A stretch of 64,000 nt of DNA from Kiritimatiellia bacterium (GCA_027493775.1 JAOSKE010000002.1:1-64000), one strand, 5' to 3'. Positions 1 to 12,014 are shown, counted from the stretch's first letter. The notes: a model not told the origin generated them from the letters alone. Translations and numbers: made by a program.

Positions 1-3000
1 ATGACGATACCGGCGCCAACAACAACGCAAATACCGATTTGCCCTTCACGAGTTCGCGCAATGCAACCACCATAACTCGCCATGCAACCACCCCAACACA
101 AGGCCCTTGCACACTTCTCGGCGGCAGTACCATTTGGCATCTGACGGCAACCTTCGTTGCAATCTTCAAACTCTTGTTCGCATTCTTCCAGCGTCACAAG
201 ACCCAGGGGATCGATCTGAGATATGGGATTATTGCTGAGCGCAACGTATGCTTCGCGTTTCGCATCAAACGACGACTGACTTGTGCTCTCTTCGGCACCA
301 TTTGCCGCGACTCTGACATGGTCAGTCTTCCATTTAACTCCCAAATCAGTCAACTCGCGATCCCATACGTTGGCTCGTTGCAATGAACGGAGCCTTCGAT
401 GCTCCTTTTGCAAATTGTTCAACAAACGAATCGCCAGTGAACGTCTTTGACTGGATTAGGGCAGTTTGGAATCCCTTTTCACCGATTGGATCCCTGCTCG
501 TCCACCTCCCTAGCCCCGGTGAGTAAAATCTGTAGCCGTAATAATACACCCCCACCCCCGCATCCCAATACTTCGAGCTGAACCGAAACGGATTGGCGTC
601 GGCTAGGTCGCCGGACTGGGCGATGGTGTTGCCGAACGGGTCGTATTCGTAGTGGGCGGCGAGGGTGCCGGTGTTGTTCAGGACCTCCGTGATGTTTCCG
701 TTGGCGTCGGCAGCGTAATAGAGTGGATGTGGGATGTTTTCCTGGCGCACTCGCGCGAGTAAGCCGCCGACACCGCCTGCGCCTTGCAGGGTTCCGGAGA
801 GGTCGAGACCCCAGACGTAGTAGTTCGGCTTGGACTCGTCGCTCCGCGTTTCACGGATCATGTTCCAGCCGTCGTATGTGAATGCTATGGCCACAACATT
901 GCTCCACTCCATGCCGGTCCAGGTCTCGACCTCCTTCTCCACGCGCCGACCCATATAGTCATACGCGAAGCGCAACCGAACCGATCCCTGATTCGTCACA
1001 ACGGGAAGCGCCGCGACCAACCGGTTCTCGGCATCCCAGACGTATCCCCATTTCCCGTCGTACGTCATATTCCCATCCGAATCATACACCGGTTGGATCG
1101 CGGCTGGCAAAATGTTTGTGTACTGGTTCAACTCGTTTGCGGCATAGGTCGTAACCGAGGTATTGTTCGTATATACCGTCCGGTTGCCGATCGCGTCGTA
1201 GGAATAGCCGTAACTGTTGGTTCCCATCAGGGCGGCGATCAGCTCCGAGCGCAGGTTGTAGCCGAACTCGTTGGTGACCGCATCGGAGTCCACACGCGCC
1301 GTCCTGCGGCCGACCGCGTCGTAGCTATAAGCAAAACGACTGATGGGATCGCCATCCCACACATGATCTACCGCGACCTTCACATCCCGATGGGGCTCAT
1401 AACTGAACGTTGTCAACAGATTGCCGCTGAGGATGGAGGCCAGAAGTTCGGAGTCCTCCAGATAGGAGTACAGATGCTCGGTGCGATGGTGAAAAACGCC
1501 AAGGACAGTGGAAGTGACTGCCGCGAAACGTCCGTAGGCGTCGTAACCATAGTTCACGTTGAACATTCCCAAGTCCACCATTTGCGGACGCCCGAGTTCA
1601 TCATAGGTGCGGTTGATCTCCGCCGTTGCGTTGGTCTCCTGCACTAATTGCAAAGAGGCATCGTACGCAAACCCCCGCATCCCCGTTCCATCAGAAATGC
1701 CGACCTGCCGCCCCAGCCGATCATACGCGAACGAGACATCCGGCGTATCGTCTGAATAGTGGATGTTGGTCAAGGCACCGAAGAAATCATAGGAATAGCT
1801 CGTCGTGACACCCCGCGCCCAGGTGCGCGTGGCGAGTTGACCATTGGGAGTATAGCTATACGCTGTCCCCATACCGTCGGCGTACTGCTTATTGGTCAGG
1901 AGTCCGCTTGCAATATCGTACTGCCACAGGGTGACATCCGGCATTCCGTTGGCGTCGCGCCAGGTCTTCATGGCGATCATTCGACCATATTCATCATACT
2001 CATAAGCCACCGGATAGGTGGCGCCCCAAGTATTGGTGACGCGTCCCTGCGCGTCGTAGGCCGTGTGGACGGTATTGCTTAATGGATCGGTTTGGGCGAT
2101 GCGGCGTCCCGTTTGACCGTCGTAGGCAAAGCTGTTCCGATTTCCCGCGGCGTCCTCGATCCACTCAACACGCCCGGCGGCCGAGTAGCTGATTCGGTTC
2201 GTTCCGGTACGCGGGTGTGCCTCTCCCACCAACCGGCCCAGCGCATCGTAAAAGTACGTGCGTTGGATGCCCGTCTTGTCGGCGCTCCGCCAGAGCAGGC
2301 CGTTGACCGTTTGCCGTTCGGCTTCAATAGCGCTATCCGCATCATCCCTTCGATCAACCACGAGCTTATCTCCCGGCAGATGGGTTCGAGACGAAACGGT
2401 GGAGATTCCGCCGGGAACAACCACCTCCTGCTCCAACGGCGAGCAACTGCAGCCGGACCCGCCCACGACGGCGCGACTGATGGAGGTGGTAACTGCAAGG
2501 TCGCTGCCGGCATTGGGATATACCCGATTAACAACTTCGCGGTACCAGGCGGTCCCCTCCTTAATATAGCGATTATCCGTCTCCGTGATTCGGTCCTCAG
2601 AGGCTGGCTCCAGCACGCCGTTGCCGTCAACATCCATCCCGGTTCGAAACAACACACCGGCTTGGTCGTATTGATAGAGCCGGTCAGGCTCCCCCGGCCT
2701 CGTTTCTTTAATCAGTCGGCCTTCGTCATCATACTCATACGCATTGGTTAGCGTTGTGCCTCCATAGCCGGGCCACTCTGTTTGCACGATCCGCCCATCT
2801 CGATCCAAAACGCTCAGCGACCAAACGGATGAGGTTGGATTGCCGCTGCGAATGCGGGTCCATTCCCCGCCGTTCGTCGTAATGCCATATTCGTAGTATT
2901 GCGACGTCACTGCCGTCCCCGTGACACTCGCTATCTTCCCGTCGCGTTGCCGAGTGGTGATCGTCGTTGCGCCACCCGGTGCGATTACGTAGGTCGTGCT

Positions 3001-5031
3001 CCCCGTGTATGCATAGCTGGTAGTCAGCGAGTCTGGGGCGATACTGCCGATTCTGCGCGCAGCCTGGTCGTAGAAGTTGCTGGTGACGAGCGTGAGTGCG
3101 CCTGCTTGCTGAATTTCCTTCAGTACGTTTCCGGCCGCGTCGCGGACGTAGGTTGTAATGCGGTCGGCCTGCGCGGGCCATTCGCCAGCGCTGACACCGA
3201 CCAACCTTTTTTCAGTCATTCGTTTCAGCGCGTCATATTCATAAAACTCCACCCGCCCGTCGGGGAACTGTTCGAAGGACTGTCCGCAGCAGTCCCAACC
3301 GATTTCTCGCGTCAGTCCATTGGCGTACCATGCGCGCATTTCCCGCTCGAATTCGTCGCGCTCATAACACGTCCAATCGATCGTCTCAAAGGCGGTTCCA
3401 TCCCACACCTGGGTTTCGTTTTGCAGCTCGCCGCCCATCAGGTTTTCAATTTTCACCGTACGGATGCTTCGCGATTCAACGAGATTCAATGCATCGAGTG
3501 TTTCCGTGATGCGCAAATATGAGCCGCCGACATGCTCCGTGAACGCTCCCAGCCCTTCGGAATTCGACGTGTACAGACCCAACGTGTAGTCGTAATGGTC
3601 CTCGCGCCCATTCGGGTGCAAAACCACGAGCGGGCGATCACGCAGATAGGCCGCAGCGGCAGCGGGGTGTTTGCGCGTTATCGTCCTCAGATTTCCTTGC
3701 GTGCCATACGGCGCACCATGAATCGCCACTTCTTCGACGACCATCTGATCTCCGCTCGGTAAATCGCGATAGAAAGCCCGGTACTCTGTCTTCGTTTCAA
3801 TACCTGCGACGCTCCGAATCCTCGTTCTCCAACGCTTGTCGCCTAATTTAGGCGTCTCGACCGGGTCTAGGCTATCGTAGGCGTAGGTAATAACCACATT
3901 GGAACCGGAGCCTTCCATCGAATCGTTCCAGGGGCTTGTTTCGATCACCTTGCGCCCTTCCAGATCGTAGTCGTAGGTCTTCCATGCGCCGCCCGTCTTT
4001 TCCTCACGGGCAAGGCGGCCATATCGCCCAACCTCTTCAGGTTCGTCGAAATATGCCGTTTGCTGGAAAAGTACTTCTTCCCCCTCCGCTCCGCGCCATT
4101 CGGCTACAAGTTTCGAGCCAAACCGATATTCACGGTATTTCCGAACGATTCGCTCGACTGGCGCGCCGCCCGGGGTTCTTATTTCATGCGTATCGATCCG
4201 GCCCGGCCCTTCGCCGGCCGGGAGCGAGACCCATGTGACCCGTTCTTCGCGTAGCCCGCGCCCGCTGGTCAGTGTCAACTCGTTGGCATCCTGCCATTCA
4301 TACACATATTCCTCATTGGTTTGCCCATTTCGTATCTGACTGGCAATCACCCGGCGGTAGTTGTTGCTTCCTGCATCCGGATCCCGCACGCGCCAGACCA
4401 CGTAGGGGTTATTCGTCGTGCCGGGCCGATAAAACCGCATCTCGTAAGCTGTCGTGCTCAGCGTCACGATCCGAATATCGGCCTGCGGCGCCTGGACGCG
4501 GGAGAGTCCGTTTGTATTCAGCTCTGTTAGGATTCCGGCTCTATTTCTGGATAAGACCTGCAGGCTCTTCGGAGTCGCGTTCTGCGCGCGACCCGCACCA
4601 TCCATAAGCAACTGAATTTTGCCGACACTTCGCCCTTGTTCGTCGCTTCCAAGGTGCACCCAAAAGGATCCGCGACCGAGAGCAGGGCTGGCCGGCGGGC
4701 CGGCACCGAGCGCTTGCCTGCCGCCCATGCCCGGCGCTCCTCCGCCACCGGCTACACCCCCTCCTCCGCCACCTACGGTGCAGCTTCCACTTTCGCAATC
4801 GCCGCAACATTCATCAACGGGAACACAGGATGCCTGGCCGGTGCTTGAATCGGTACAACATATCTCGTCTTCACTGCAGCCTGACACCCAGACGCACTCA
4901 ACCGCATCCCACACACTGCAATCATCAAGCGGGGGAGAATCCGGCTCACACGGATTGTTGTTGTTTTGCGCAAACCCGATGGTCGTGCTTATCCCGATGA
5001 TTAAACCGATCCCGATTAATCGTTTTTTCAC
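1..5031 (-). CDS. Secreted RHS/YD-repeat protein, frameshifted near its C-terminus and cut by the left edge
   Basis: A signal peptide (residues 1-21) is followed by a Cys-rich segment (about 28-88), a Gly-rich linker and then many YD/RHS repeats (about 340-1480). The hallmark RHS core end GRWTSRDPIGEK lies near residues 1507-1519. The start is GTG at 5031, overlapping the upstream stop as GTGA, which implies translational coupling. The first frame stops at 346. The +1 frame, open from about 455 to base 1, contains SNNPISQIDPLGL, the usual end of an RHS core, then a Cys-rich tail (several CxxxC-type spacings). A one-base lesion between 346 and 455 is therefore likely, and the true protein continues past base 1. 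RHS cores usually form a shell around a variable C-terminal domain; whether this one carries a toxin cannot be seen. Third gene of its operon. Confidence 0.85.
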
Positions 5032-5846
5032 AAGCCAGCCCTCCGCTCCTTCGTTGCCCGACGTGATAATTCTTCCACCGCCTTCCGAATCGTATCCGAT
5101 GCGTAGATGAGATTGCGGCCTGCTATGATCTGTTCCAGTAGAACTCTATCGCCTTCTTCGCCAAGCAATCCCAAGGTTTTTATGCTGCCAAGCACAACCA
5201 TGCGCTTGTCGGATTGTGCTGCCCATTGTCGAACAAACGGCAAGGCAGCAGTCACCCTACCTTCCTGAATGAGCGCCAAAAGCGTTATTCGGTCTGCATC
5301 GCGGCGTTCCTTCCGCGATGCGGCTCGAAACACCAGTTGGGCAAATTCTTCATCATCCATGGGCAAACCGACTTCTTTCAATCCTTGCAATTGCAGCAGG
5401 GCGGCCGTGTCAAGAGGCGGTGTGCTGGCAAATGCTCGTAATGTTTGGAGAATTTCCTTTTTATAAAGCGATTCTCGATAAAGTGGCGTCAGATGCTGTA
5501 GCGCATACTCTCGCACACCAAGATCGCGAGTCGCGTCGCTTGCGAGTCCGAAAAAAGCGGATTCGAGTCCTTCTTCCGGATCACCAAGCCGACGCAGGGT
5601 ATTCATAATCTCATTCAAAAACGCCCGCTCTTGGGGTGCTGACATACCGGCAACCGCGCTCTTGTTCGACAGTATCCCGATCAATAGCGGAATATCATGA
5701 CGCGATGCTTTCTCCAAAAGCGATATGCGTTCGCCATAGGATATATTCGGCACTCCAAGATTCGCCATGCGGTTCTCTTCTGCGTTGTTCGCATGCGCTC
5801 CGAACGATAACGATGCCGACAAAATGATTGAGGCCAAAGTCTTCAT
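5028..5846 (-). CDS. Small exported helical-repeat (HEAT-like) protein
   Basis: 272 residues with an N-terminal signal-like segment (MKTLASIILSASLSFGAHA) and then regularly spaced amphipathic helices, for example around residues 40-60, 75-90, 110-135, 160-190 and 215-260, resembling HEAT/ARM-type scaffolds. I recognise no catalytic motif. Its ATG overlaps the stop of the upstream LamG gene (ATGA) and its stop overlaps the GTG of the downstream RHS gene (GTGA), so the three are probably translated as one unit. An inference is that it acts as a periplasmic adaptor or chaperone for the RHS or LamG partner. The HEAT assignment is by pattern only. Confidence 0.7.
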   Translation of the reverse strand: MKTLASIILSASLSFGAHANNAEENRMANLGVPNISYGERISLLEKASRHDIPLLIGILSNKSAVAGMSAPQERAFLNEIMNTLRRLGDPEEGLESAFFGLASDATRDLGVREYALQHLTPLYRESLYKKEILQTLRAFASTPPLDTAALLQLQGLKEVGLPMDDEEFAQLVFRAASRKERRDADRITLLALIQEGRVTAALPFVRQWAAQSDKRMVVLGSIKTLGLLGEEGDRVLLEQIIAGRNLIYASDTIRKAVEELSRRATKERRAGL

Positions 5847-8800
5847 CGGTCACCCAGCTTTGCATCACCTTGCATGACATAAAGCGAATGGCAATAGACA
5901 CTCCAAGCATCCGCCTCGACATAGAATGCAAGCTGCATCAGACCCCATTCGTTCATGTGTGCACCAGGAACCAAGATGGCGTGGGTTGAGCTGCCATAGT
6001 GATCAAACTCCGCCACTACGACGCCGCTCGCGACAACGGCGATATGAACTTCGATATCCGGCGGTATGATCTCCCCATCAAGCAAAACGCCCATGACGAC
6101 CAGACGCGAGCCGTCGTCATAAAAATAGGTTGTCTGCCCATAATCGGCGTTGGAAAGTTGCGTGAACCCGAGCACCCGGGTTGACGCCAAAACGGGACCA
6201 TTCGTACCATCGAGCCGCGCCAGTGCGGTATAGGCGTTGGGCTGAGCTACAAATAATTGGAACGCGGATCCGGTTGGCGAGCCGGCTGATCGCTGCCACG
6301 TAACGCCACCCTCCATTCCAACCCATATATTCGTGGGGATATCCGGGCAGTCCCAGTCACGGTAATATCCGCTCCAAACTGCCGGTTCACTCGGAAATGA
6401 CGCTGCGACTACTGCAACGGTAACGGTCTCGCCATATTGTGTCGAATTGCCGAGCGTCCACTGCCCTGATATTTCGTATTGTCCGCTATTCGTGAAGTAA
6501 CACGCCCACGGTTGATTACTCGTTGAGAAATATACCGGAGCGCCGTTAACCGTAATGGAGACGCTGCCCGTCGCGCCGTTAGCGGGCCGCAGGTTAAACA
6601 AGAAACCATCGTTTCGGCGAATTCGATACTGATTGGTCGGAGGGTTTAGCAGGTTCAATTCAACCCACGTCAAAGTTCCTGTTTGAGAAACCCATCCATT
6701 GTCCCCGACAACCGTGACAACCGTAGACGTCTCGATTGATAAAGGAATATCGGCAAACCAACCCATGCCCAACCCAGATCTGACGCGAGGAAGGGCATGC
6801 ACTCCATTTGAAGGTATATAGGAACTTGATATGTCCATAGCGTCAAGGCACAGTGTCCAGCCCTCTAGGCAAACAGGCGAAACCAATGACGAAGTAGGCC
6901 ACTCATTGATGCCAATCATCGCCTGAGCACGATGATCCAGCCAGTCTGGCTTGCCATTTGCATCAGTATCCGGCCCACCCAAAGTCAAAGCTTGGAGGCG
7001 AATGATTCTCAACGAGCCATTGTCCGCCCGATAACGCCAACGCAGTGTGAGTGTATGCTGGCCTGCGGGAAGCCACGGCAGCATCCACATTGTCTTGCCG
7101 CTGGAACCGTATGACGCCCTCAGCTCTTTGGACCCAATGGTTTGTTCATTTATAGAAAGTTGTAATAAAAATGTATCGGCTATCGAATCAGCATCATATT
7201 GCGTTCCCTGCACTTCTAACGCGTAAACTCCATCTGCAGCCAAGTTCATTGTATATACGAGGATGCCCCCTTTATTCAGCGCATACGCAGAAGCCCCTTG
7301 TGTCCCCCACACCCCCTCAGCGCTGGCGAACGCAGCGCCTGCGGCCGACCACACCTCAAAGCTGGTTCCATCAAAATCGACCACAAGCGGATTGCTTCCG
7401 GCCTCAAGCGCTTCGACACCATCTAAAACTCCATCGCCATCCGTGTCCGGATTCCAAGGGTCCGTTCCGATGTACAACTCATACCAGTCATTTAACCCAT
7501 CGCCGTCGGAGTCGGGATTGAGATAGTTCGTCGGGATACCTTCGGGATGCAATGCACCCGTCAGCTCATCGCCATCACCAATTCCGTCGCCATCTGAATC
7601 CACCCACACCTCCGATCCGTGCGGCGTCGAATTGGACGTCGCGACCCAATCCGTGACACGATCTGAATCGTAACCGCGCATGACGCGCATCAAACTCTCC
7701 CTGCTGCGCGCATAACGCGGGCGGTCATTGGGGCCAACCGGACCAAAACCATTGGTAGCAAGGTTGTAGCTGTTCGGGTAGTCATAGAGCAATGCGTCCA
7801 CTACCATGCCATTTGTCGGCGTCACTAAGCGCACTCCGCCGGTTCTTTTGCCTCTGTCGTTGTTGACCAACTCAAAGTTTTGCGTGTAATCGCGTCGTAT
7901 GTCCATTTCCGTTCCACCAATAAGCAAGTGGTAACCCGGCTGGATTCGAGCACCCTGCGGAAAGGTAAAAAAGTTGCTGAACACAGAAGACGCAGCGCTA
8001 AGCGTGCCCTCAAGCTTGAATTCCGACAAATCCACTTCGCGCGGCCCGGCGCAATACAATTCAATCCATTCGTACCCCAAATCCTCTCCAGCCGGATTGT
8101 ACAATACTTCGTTTATTACCACCCCGCGCGCAATACGCGGCGCACTCAGTCTGTCGAATGGATCCGTCCCGGCCAGGTACTCCTCCAAATTGCTCCATCC
8201 ATCCATGTCCGAGTCTTCGGTCGCATCCTCCGCTGAGAAGGGGTCGAGTCCGTGTTGCATTTCCCAGATGTCCGGCAGTCCGTCCCCATCACAATCGGCC
8301 GATTCGCTCGGCAACAGCGTGACTAACTGTTCACACGTATTCGTATTCCCAGAAGCATCCCAGACCTGCCAGACCACCGTAGTTACACCGGGTTGAAAAA
8401 TTGCGGGTATATCGGCAACAACTCCCACCACCTGACAGTTGTCAGAAACCACCGGCTCGCCAAAATTCACGTTCGTTATACTTGTAGGGCAGTCGTCCCA
8501 GTATATTGTGAGGTCTGGCGGACACTCAATATATGGCGGGATATTGTCCACAACCGTGACGCGCTGTGTGGCAATACTCTCGTTCCCAGCGTAATCCATC
8601 GCACTCCACACTACAAAGGTCACTCCAACTGGAAACATCGTCGGCGCGTTGTTCGTGACGAGCGCCAGACCACAGTCATCCGTAGTAATTGCTTCGCCGA
8701 AATTAATGTGGGAGGCATAACACTCGCCAGAGTCTACATCCACCGTCACATCTGTCGGAGCTTCGATCATCGGCGGCTCCAAGTCATCGCTTTGCAGCAT

Positions 8801-9636
8801 ATAGCAACGAATTGCTTCGTTCGTTTTGCCATTGCCAACCGCTTCCGGCGCATAATCGGAGAGAATCAGCACATCGTCTATTTTTCCGACCATTAGGTTG
8901 CCGACCCCGCGCGAGACGGATGAGTTGCCGACGGTTAACGGGTTCGTATTCCCTGCTACGAGGACATTCGTAAGCGTGTTGCCATCGCCCCGCTGTATGC
9001 CGTCCACATAAAAATGAACGTTTCTACTCAGTGTGTTCGTTGCCGGCCTCGTTCCGTCGTACACAACGGCGACGTGGTGCCATGCGTCACTGTCCGGCGG
9101 GACTCCACCGACGGAGGTCCCTACCTCATTCCCATTTATTCGCAAATTCAATGCTCCCTGTGCGCCGGAAAATCGAAACTCAAACCCTGCTGTGGAGCCG
9201 TTTAGAGAAAGAGAACTGGTATCGCTTACGATCCGAGCCGATGTGTTTTGACCCGACCCAATGCTTTCTCGCCGTACCCACGCCATAATTGTAAACGCTT
9301 CGGCGCCTGCCAGGGATCATAGGTGCCGGCTGTTTCAACAGCGGGCGTGTTCGTACCTGTGCCAACGCTCGGAAATTCAATGCTCCAACCACAATGGTCG
9401 TTTGACGGGGGTGCGTCTGTGCTGTAGCTCGCTCCCTTTATCAGCGTTGCGTTGCCATCGTCTTCGTCCGATCCCGTGTTTATGGCGGTCGTGCCAGTGC
9501 CTTCGAAAAATAGATACTCGGTTACGACGGCGCTGTTCGTAGCGTCGCCTGCACATTCGGCAAAAGCGCTATGGATGCATAGCGAGCACGCCGCCATCAG
9601 GCTCAAGCAACACGCAGTATTGCACAATGTAGTCAT
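5843..9636 (-). CDS. Large secreted LamG / HYR / lamin-tail / Ca-binding-repeat protein (frameshift near 9313)
   Basis: The product is about 1264 residues once a single lesion is repaired. The signal peptide MTTLCNTACCLSLMAACSLC and the first LamG strands are in one frame (9636 to about 9316). The rest of the LamG fold (AEAFTIMAWVRR, then WHHVAVVYDGT) is in another, joined at a CCC run (9313-9315) where one C appears missing. After LamG come two or three HYR-type domains (EAPTDVTVDVDSGECYAS, then ECPPDLTIYWDDC), DG-rich thrombospondin-3/EF-hand-like repeats, a lamin-tail domain (VVINEVLYNPAGEDLGYEWI), more DSDGDG repeats and a long beta-rich C-terminus. It is probably an extracellular adhesin or surface protein. 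First gene of the operon with the helical-repeat and RHS genes. Confidence 0.85.
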
Positions 9637-9960
9637 CGCCCTTCCCTTCCTACTTCGGCTTCAGAGCCGATCACCCGTTCCCTACGACTCATTTGAGCGT
9701 GTGGAGAGTTTGTTAGCGACTCCTTATAGTGTCAACACTCAAATGCTAAGTATTTATTGCGTGTGATATAAACCACTGGAAAGTCGCGGGTTGGAGTGAG
9801 CGGCTGGTTTGTAGTGAAGCGGAATCGGGAGGGTATAACGTGTGCGAATGACGCTCCGTAGTCGCACGTGTTCGCGGTGGAGGGGCTGACGGCTTCAAGG
9901 GGACAATAAATCTCGCGCGTGAGACGTTTTGTGGATAGGCTATTCCTAAGGCAGGACGGG
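9637..9960. other. Intergenic region between divergent transcripts
   Basis: 324 bases separate the minus-strand LamG-RHS operon from the plus-strand tandem-repeat gene. The AT-richer part around 9700-9775 (tatagtgtcaacactc, then gctaagtatttattgcg) is where promoters for either direction would be expected, but I see no convincing -35/-10 pair or hairpin terminator. Confidence 0.4.
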
Positions 9961-10500
9961 ATGAAAACTGGATTCATAGTTTGTTTGGCGATAGCGGTCT
10001 CGGCAACGATTGTTCGGGGGCAGTCGTACACTGCAACGAAAGCGGGCCAAGGACCAATCTATGCGAAAGAGTCGTCGGGTGGGGCAAGCGTTTCCGAACC
10101 GGGGAAGGCGATGACGTGGGTCCACTCGACTTCCGGTGGTACGATGATCACAGTCCCCGGCGAGGCGCCAACCTACGTACATACTTCAAGGGATGGCTCC
10201 GCAATGATCAGGTCGCCGGGGCAGGCGCCAACGTTTATGCGCGCGACATCGGATGGCGGCGCGGTGATTACACGACCCGGCGAGGCGCCGATTTATGTGC
10301 GAAAAACTTCGGGCGGCTATATGATCAGTAAACCGGGTGGAGCCCCCACCTATGTGCGCGAGTCTGGCTCAGCTCTTGATAAAAATAGAAAGAGTGGCTC
10401 GGCCCGCATGAGCATTGGTGAGAACCCGGCATTAATGGGAATTATTTTGCGCGAGACTCAGTCGCAAAATCGTTCGCAAACAAACGCGCTGCGGCGATAA
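9961..10500 (+). CDS. Secreted protein with about five 20-residue tandem repeats, function unknown
   Basis: The start is placed at the ATG at 9961 because it opens a clear signal peptide (MKTGFIVCLAIAVSATIVRG) and follows an AGG-rich stretch; the frame stays open 42 bases upstream. Mature residues about 30-140 consist of imperfect units of the type APTYVRxTSGGxMIxxPGE, 19-20 residues each, with Pro-Gly at the end and an aromatic near the start. The tail (about 140-179) is basic, Ser/Asn/Arg-rich and not repeated. I do not recognise the family. The repeat period and PG turns suggest a beta-solenoid or beta-hairpin array. It stands alone, with 118 bases to the next gene. Confidence 0.75.
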   Translation: MKTGFIVCLAIAVSATIVRGQSYTATKAGQGPIYAKESSGGASVSEPGKAMTWVHSTSGGTMITVPGEAPTYVHTSRDGSAMIRSPGQAPTFMRATSDGGAVITRPGEAPIYVRKTSGGYMISKPGGAPTYVRESGSALDKNRKSGSARMSIGENPALMGIILRETQSQNRSQTNALRR

Positions 10501-10618
10501 AGGCCCTTATTCGAATAGCGCGGCGAAAAGCGGGTATTCTGTAATCCCGGCACAATGGAATCGCTACGCTTTGCACAGGTTTGCGTCGGGCGAACGTTAA
10601 GGTTAAGATGGCGTAGGT

Positions 10619-11593
10619 ATGAAGGCCGCATTTATCGAGCACACCGGCGACGCGAGTGGGATTCGGTTCGACGAGTTGTCTATGCCGAGGGTTGGGCCGC
10701 TGGATGTCCTAGTTCGCGTCGAGGCGGTGGCGGTCAATCATGTGGACACGCTGATTCGCAGTGGGCGCTATCCCTTGCCACTCCCTATGCCATTTATCAT
10801 CGGACGCGATATGGTGGGCACGGTTGAGCGGATCGGATCGGGTGTGCAGCCATTCAACATCGGCAACCGCGTGTGGTCGAATTGTCTCGGAATTGAGGGC
10901 TTACAGGGGACGTTTGCCGAATTTATCGCGGCGCCGGCAGAACGTCTATTTCACCTGCCCGACGGCATCGAGGCGATAGAGGCCGTTGCTATTTTACACT
11001 CCGGACTTACGGCGGCCATGGGTCTTTTTTCCAAGACAACCTTGCGAGCCGGCGAAACGCTGTTCGTCAACGGCGGATCGAGCAGCGTTGGACTGGCGGT
11101 GCTGCACGTTGCAAAATCGCTTGGCGCGCGTGTGGCAGTGACAGCGGGTGACGAAGAAAAGGCAAAGCGCTGTCGCGAGGCGGGGGCGGAGGTCGTGGTG
11201 GACTATCGGCATGAGGATATCTGGGAGGCGATTAAGGGTTTTGCGCCGAATGGCTTGGATATGTACTGGGAAATTGCGCCGGGCATTAATTTCGAGCGGT
11301 TGATTCCGCTTATGGCGCGGGAGGGCAGGATTATTTTTGTCACAGGTGGAGACGAGCCACTCCCCTTCCCTGCCCGTGCGTTTTATCTGCGCAATCTGTC
11401 GCTCCACGGCTTCACCGTGACCGGTGCGAGTATCTCGGAGCTACGCGCATGCGCTGAACGGATCAACACTTGGCTTTCGAGCGGGGTATTGAAGGCGCCT
11501 ATCCAGGCTGTTCTTCCGCTCGCAGATGCGGCCAAGGCTCATTCGCTACAGGAGGCGGGTGGACTGACCGGAAAGCTGGTATTGACACCCTAG
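10619..11593 (+). CDS. Zinc-independent medium-chain dehydrogenase, quinone reductase-like
   Basis: 324 residues, the normal length for the NAD(P)H:quinone oxidoreductase branch of the MDR superfamily. The N-terminal GroES-like half contains VAVNHVDTLIRSGRYP and RDMVGTVERIG. The Rossmann half contains VNGGSSSVGLAVLHVAKSLG (about residues 141-160), the NADPH-binding loop. The structural-zinc cysteine cluster of alcohol dehydrogenases is absent, as expected for quinone reductases. It probably reduces quinones or enones with NADPH in the cytoplasm. It is followed after 19 bases by a GNAT gene, so a loose operon is possible. Confidence 0.85.
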   Translation: MKAAFIEHTGDASGIRFDELSMPRVGPLDVLVRVEAVAVNHVDTLIRSGRYPLPLPMPFIIGRDMVGTVERIGSGVQPFNIGNRVWSNCLGIEGLQGTFAEFIAAPAERLFHLPDGIEAIEAVAILHSGLTAAMGLFSKTTLRAGETLFVNGGSSSVGLAVLHVAKSLGARVAVTAGDEEKAKRCREAGAEVVVDYRHEDIWEAIKGFAPNGLDMYWEIAPGINFERLIPLMAREGRIIFVTGGDEPLPFPARAFYLRNLSLHGFTVTGASISELRACAERINTWLSSGVLKAPIQAVLPLADAAKAHSLQEAGGLTGKLVLTP

Positions 11594-11612
11594 TTGGAAA
11601 CGGAGGCGGAGT

Positions 11613-12014
11613 ATGGACGTCGTGTACAAAGACGATGCAGTGATTACTGTTGAACAGATGATTGACCTCTATAACCGCTCGACCTTGGGTGAACGGCGGC
11701 CGGTCCATCGTCCGGATATTTTTGCACAGATGATTAAACATTCGAATCTCGTCATCACCGCATGGCTTGGCGACGAGCTGGTCGGGATATCGCGCAGTGT
11801 TACGGACTTCGGTTACGTCGCGTATCTTTCCGACTTGTGTGTGGATATAAAACTCCAGCGCACCGGGATTGGGCGGCGGCTCATTGAAGAAACCAAGGCC
11901 CGACTCGGCAGCGAGTGTATGATTGTGTTGCTCGCGGCGCCTGCGGCGAACGACTACTACCCGAAAGTTGGTTTTACTCACCACCCACGCTGCTGGGTGA
12001 TGAGTCGCAATTAA
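11613..12014 (+). CDS. GNAT-family N-acetyltransferase
   Basis: 133 residues. The acetyl-CoA-binding motif A is visible as VDIKLQRTGIGRRLIEE (about residues 85-101), with the preceding beta strand VAYLSDLCV and the late strand MIVLLAAPAANDYYPKVGF typical of the fold. A good ribosome-binding site (ggaggcggag) sits just before the ATG. The substrate cannot be predicted; short stand-alone members of this type often acetylate small amines or protein N-termini. Confidence 0.85.
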   Translation: MDVVYKDDAVITVEQMIDLYNRSTLGERRPVHRPDIFAQMIKHSNLVITAWLGDELVGISRSVTDFGYVAYLSDLCVDIKLQRTGIGRRLIEETKARLGSECMIVLLAAPAANDYYPKVGFTHHPRCWVMSRN

